This document shows positions 36,862-37,722 of a DNA stretch of 37,722 nucleotides, in pieces. The first letter of the stretch is position 1. Every line of letters starts with the position of its first letter. The DNA comes from Candidatus Agathobaculum pullistercoris (GTDB lineage: Bacteria > Bacillota > Clostridia > Oscillospirales > Butyricicoccaceae): positions 1 through 37,722 of the forward strand of contig DXFS01000092.1 of NCBI GenBank assembly GCA_019114345.1, written 5' to 3'. Position numbers and translations under genes: made by a program. The notes under the pieces were generated by a model. That model saw only the letters and a program-made list of their open reading frames with translations, was not told the DNA's origin and searched no databases.

Positions 36862-37722
36862 ATGAACGTTTACATCTGTTCCGCTGCCCGTACCGCAATC
36901 GGCACCTACGGCGGCACCCTCCGCGACGTACCCGCTGCCCAGCTCGGCATTGCCGCTGCAAACGCTGCCGTAGAGCGCGCAGGCGTTGACAAGGCTGCGA
37001 TTGACGAGTGCCTGTTTGGCCAGGTACTGCAGGGCGGCGTCGGCCAGAACGTAGCCCGTCAGGTATCTCTCGGCATCGGTATGCCGCTTGAGACCCCGGC
37101 TATGACCCTGAACAAGGTCTGCGCATCTTCCATGCGCGCGATCTCCCTGGGTTCCCAGATCATCCGCTCCGGCGAAGATCAGATGATGCTGGTCGGCGGC
37201 TGCGAATCCATGTCCGGTGCTCCGTACATCTCCCGCAACATGCGCTGGGGCGCCCGCATGAACGATGTGAAGTTCGTCGATATGATGGTTTACGACGGCG
37301 TGTTCGATGTATTCAACCAGTACCACATGGGCATCACAGCGGAAAATGTTGCTGAGAAGTACGGCATCACCCGCGAGATGCAGGACCAGATCGGCTACGA
37401 GTCCCAGATGAAGGCTGCCAAGGCGATTTCCTCCGGCCGCTTCAAGGACGAGATTGTTCCGATCGAGGTCAAGAAGAAGAAGGAGACCGTTATTTTTGAC
37501 ACCGACGAGCACTGCCGCCCGCAGACCACCCTCGAGGGTCTGGCAAAGCTCCGCCCGGCGTTCAAGAAGGACGGCACGGTCACCGCAGGCAACGCTTCCG
37601 GTATCAACGACGCAGGCGCTGCGATGATCATCGCTTCCGAGGATTTCGTCAAGGCACACGGCCTCAAGCCGCTGGCTAAGATCCGCGCATTCGGTTCGGT
37701 TGGCTGCGACCCGTCCATCATG
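36862..37722 (+). CDS. Acetyl-CoA C-acetyltransferase (thiolase), 3'-truncated by window
   Basis: The first 287 residues of a type II thiolase (usual length about 390), which condenses two acetyl-CoA to acetoacetyl-CoA at the entry of the butyrate pathway. The nucleophile Cys87 is in N-K-V-C-A-S-S-M-R-A. G-G-C-E-S-M-S-G-A-P-Y (about 112-122) and the start of the N-A-S-G-I-N-D-A-G-A-A loop are present. The final His and second Cys lie beyond the window. GGAG lies nine bases before the ATG. Strong codon bias suggests high expression. Likely first gene of a thl-led operon under Rex control; what follows is not visible. Confidence 0.93.
   Translation, partial: MNVYICSAARTAIGTYGGTLRDVPAAQLGIAAANAAVERAGVDKAAIDECLFGQVLQGGVGQNVARQVSLGIGMPLETPAMTLNKVCASSMRAISLGSQIIRSGEDQMMLVGGCESMSGAPYISRNMRWGARMNDVKFVDMMVYDGVFDVFNQYHMGITAENVAEKYGITREMQDQIGYESQMKAAKAISSGRFKDEIVPIEVKKKKETVIFDTDEHCRPQTTLEGLAKLRPAFKKDGTVTAGNASGINDAGAAMIIASEDFVKAHGLKPLAKIRAFGSVGCDPSIM

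Noticed and set aside
1-37722. CRISPR array, tRNA or rRNA genes, insertion sequences
   Set aside because: No regularly spaced direct repeats, no cloverleaf with conserved T-loop, no rRNA-like sequence, and no transposase frame apart from the serine recombinase were seen by eye.

Overview
The window looks like chromosomal DNA of a GC-rich, endospore-forming, butyrate-producing anaerobe of the class Clostridia, probably an Oscillospirales/Butyricicoccaceae-type gut organism (inference). The evidence is dipicolinate synthase genes (dpaA/dpaB), a butyryl-CoA:acetate CoA-transferase close to the Roseburia/Faecalibacterium type, the oxygen-sensitive 4-hydroxybutyryl-CoA dehydratase, an HrcA/CIRCE box and a Rex-like box. 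There are no rRNA or tRNA genes and no CRISPR array that I can see.

Main result: the spore gene dpaA (spoVFA, dipicolinate synthase subunit A) is cut in two. Its upstream part ends at about 165, inside the conserved motif N-A-V-P. Its downstream part resumes at about 4407 with the missing T-x-E-G-A-I-Q and runs into dpaB. The 4.24 kb between them holds a YitT-family membrane protein, an NCS2 xanthine/uracil permease, a SpoIVCA-like large serine recombinase and a 44-residue ORF translationally coupled to it. Joining the halves at a shared CC dinucleotide restores dpaA exactly in frame. The predicted circle junction is an imperfect palindrome centred on the same CC. This is the architecture of a sporulation intervening element, like skin in sigK or vfbin in spoVFB, but in spoVFA and very compact.

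Region 4.9-14.3 kb: dpaB, then a lipid kinase and htpG (minus strand, under a perfect CIRCE operator), an AI-2E-family exporter, a D,D-carboxypeptidase with an altered second motif, a ferritin and a Na/phosphate cotransporter. Region 14.3-23.3 kb: a PuuD-like amidotransferase; a GntR(YtrA)-ABC-2 operon with tandem permease paralogues, two zinc-ribbon proteins and TspO; a cupin; an OmpR/VanS-type two-component system; and the GTPase/ATPase YchF.

Region 23.4-27.5 kb: a zinc-dependent phospholipase-C-like protein, a G5/M23 peptidase with an unusual leader, a hairpin-rich non-coding stretch, a small XRE repressor with three copies of a 15-bp operator and a divergent 86-residue gene, and an ECF transporter S component.

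Region 27.5-37.7 kb: butyrate and 4-hydroxybutyrate metabolism. It contains but (minus), a polar amino-acid ABC importer, 4-hydroxybutyrate dehydrogenase, 4-hydroxybutyryl-CoA dehydratase (abfD), a small CGGC/CTGC cysteine protein, a second CoA-transferase and a thiolase cut by the window end. Together these could take 4-hydroxybutyrate to crotonyl-CoA and butyrate. The thiolase feeds the acetyl-CoA route, and a Rex-like site in front of it suggests NADH/NAD+ control.
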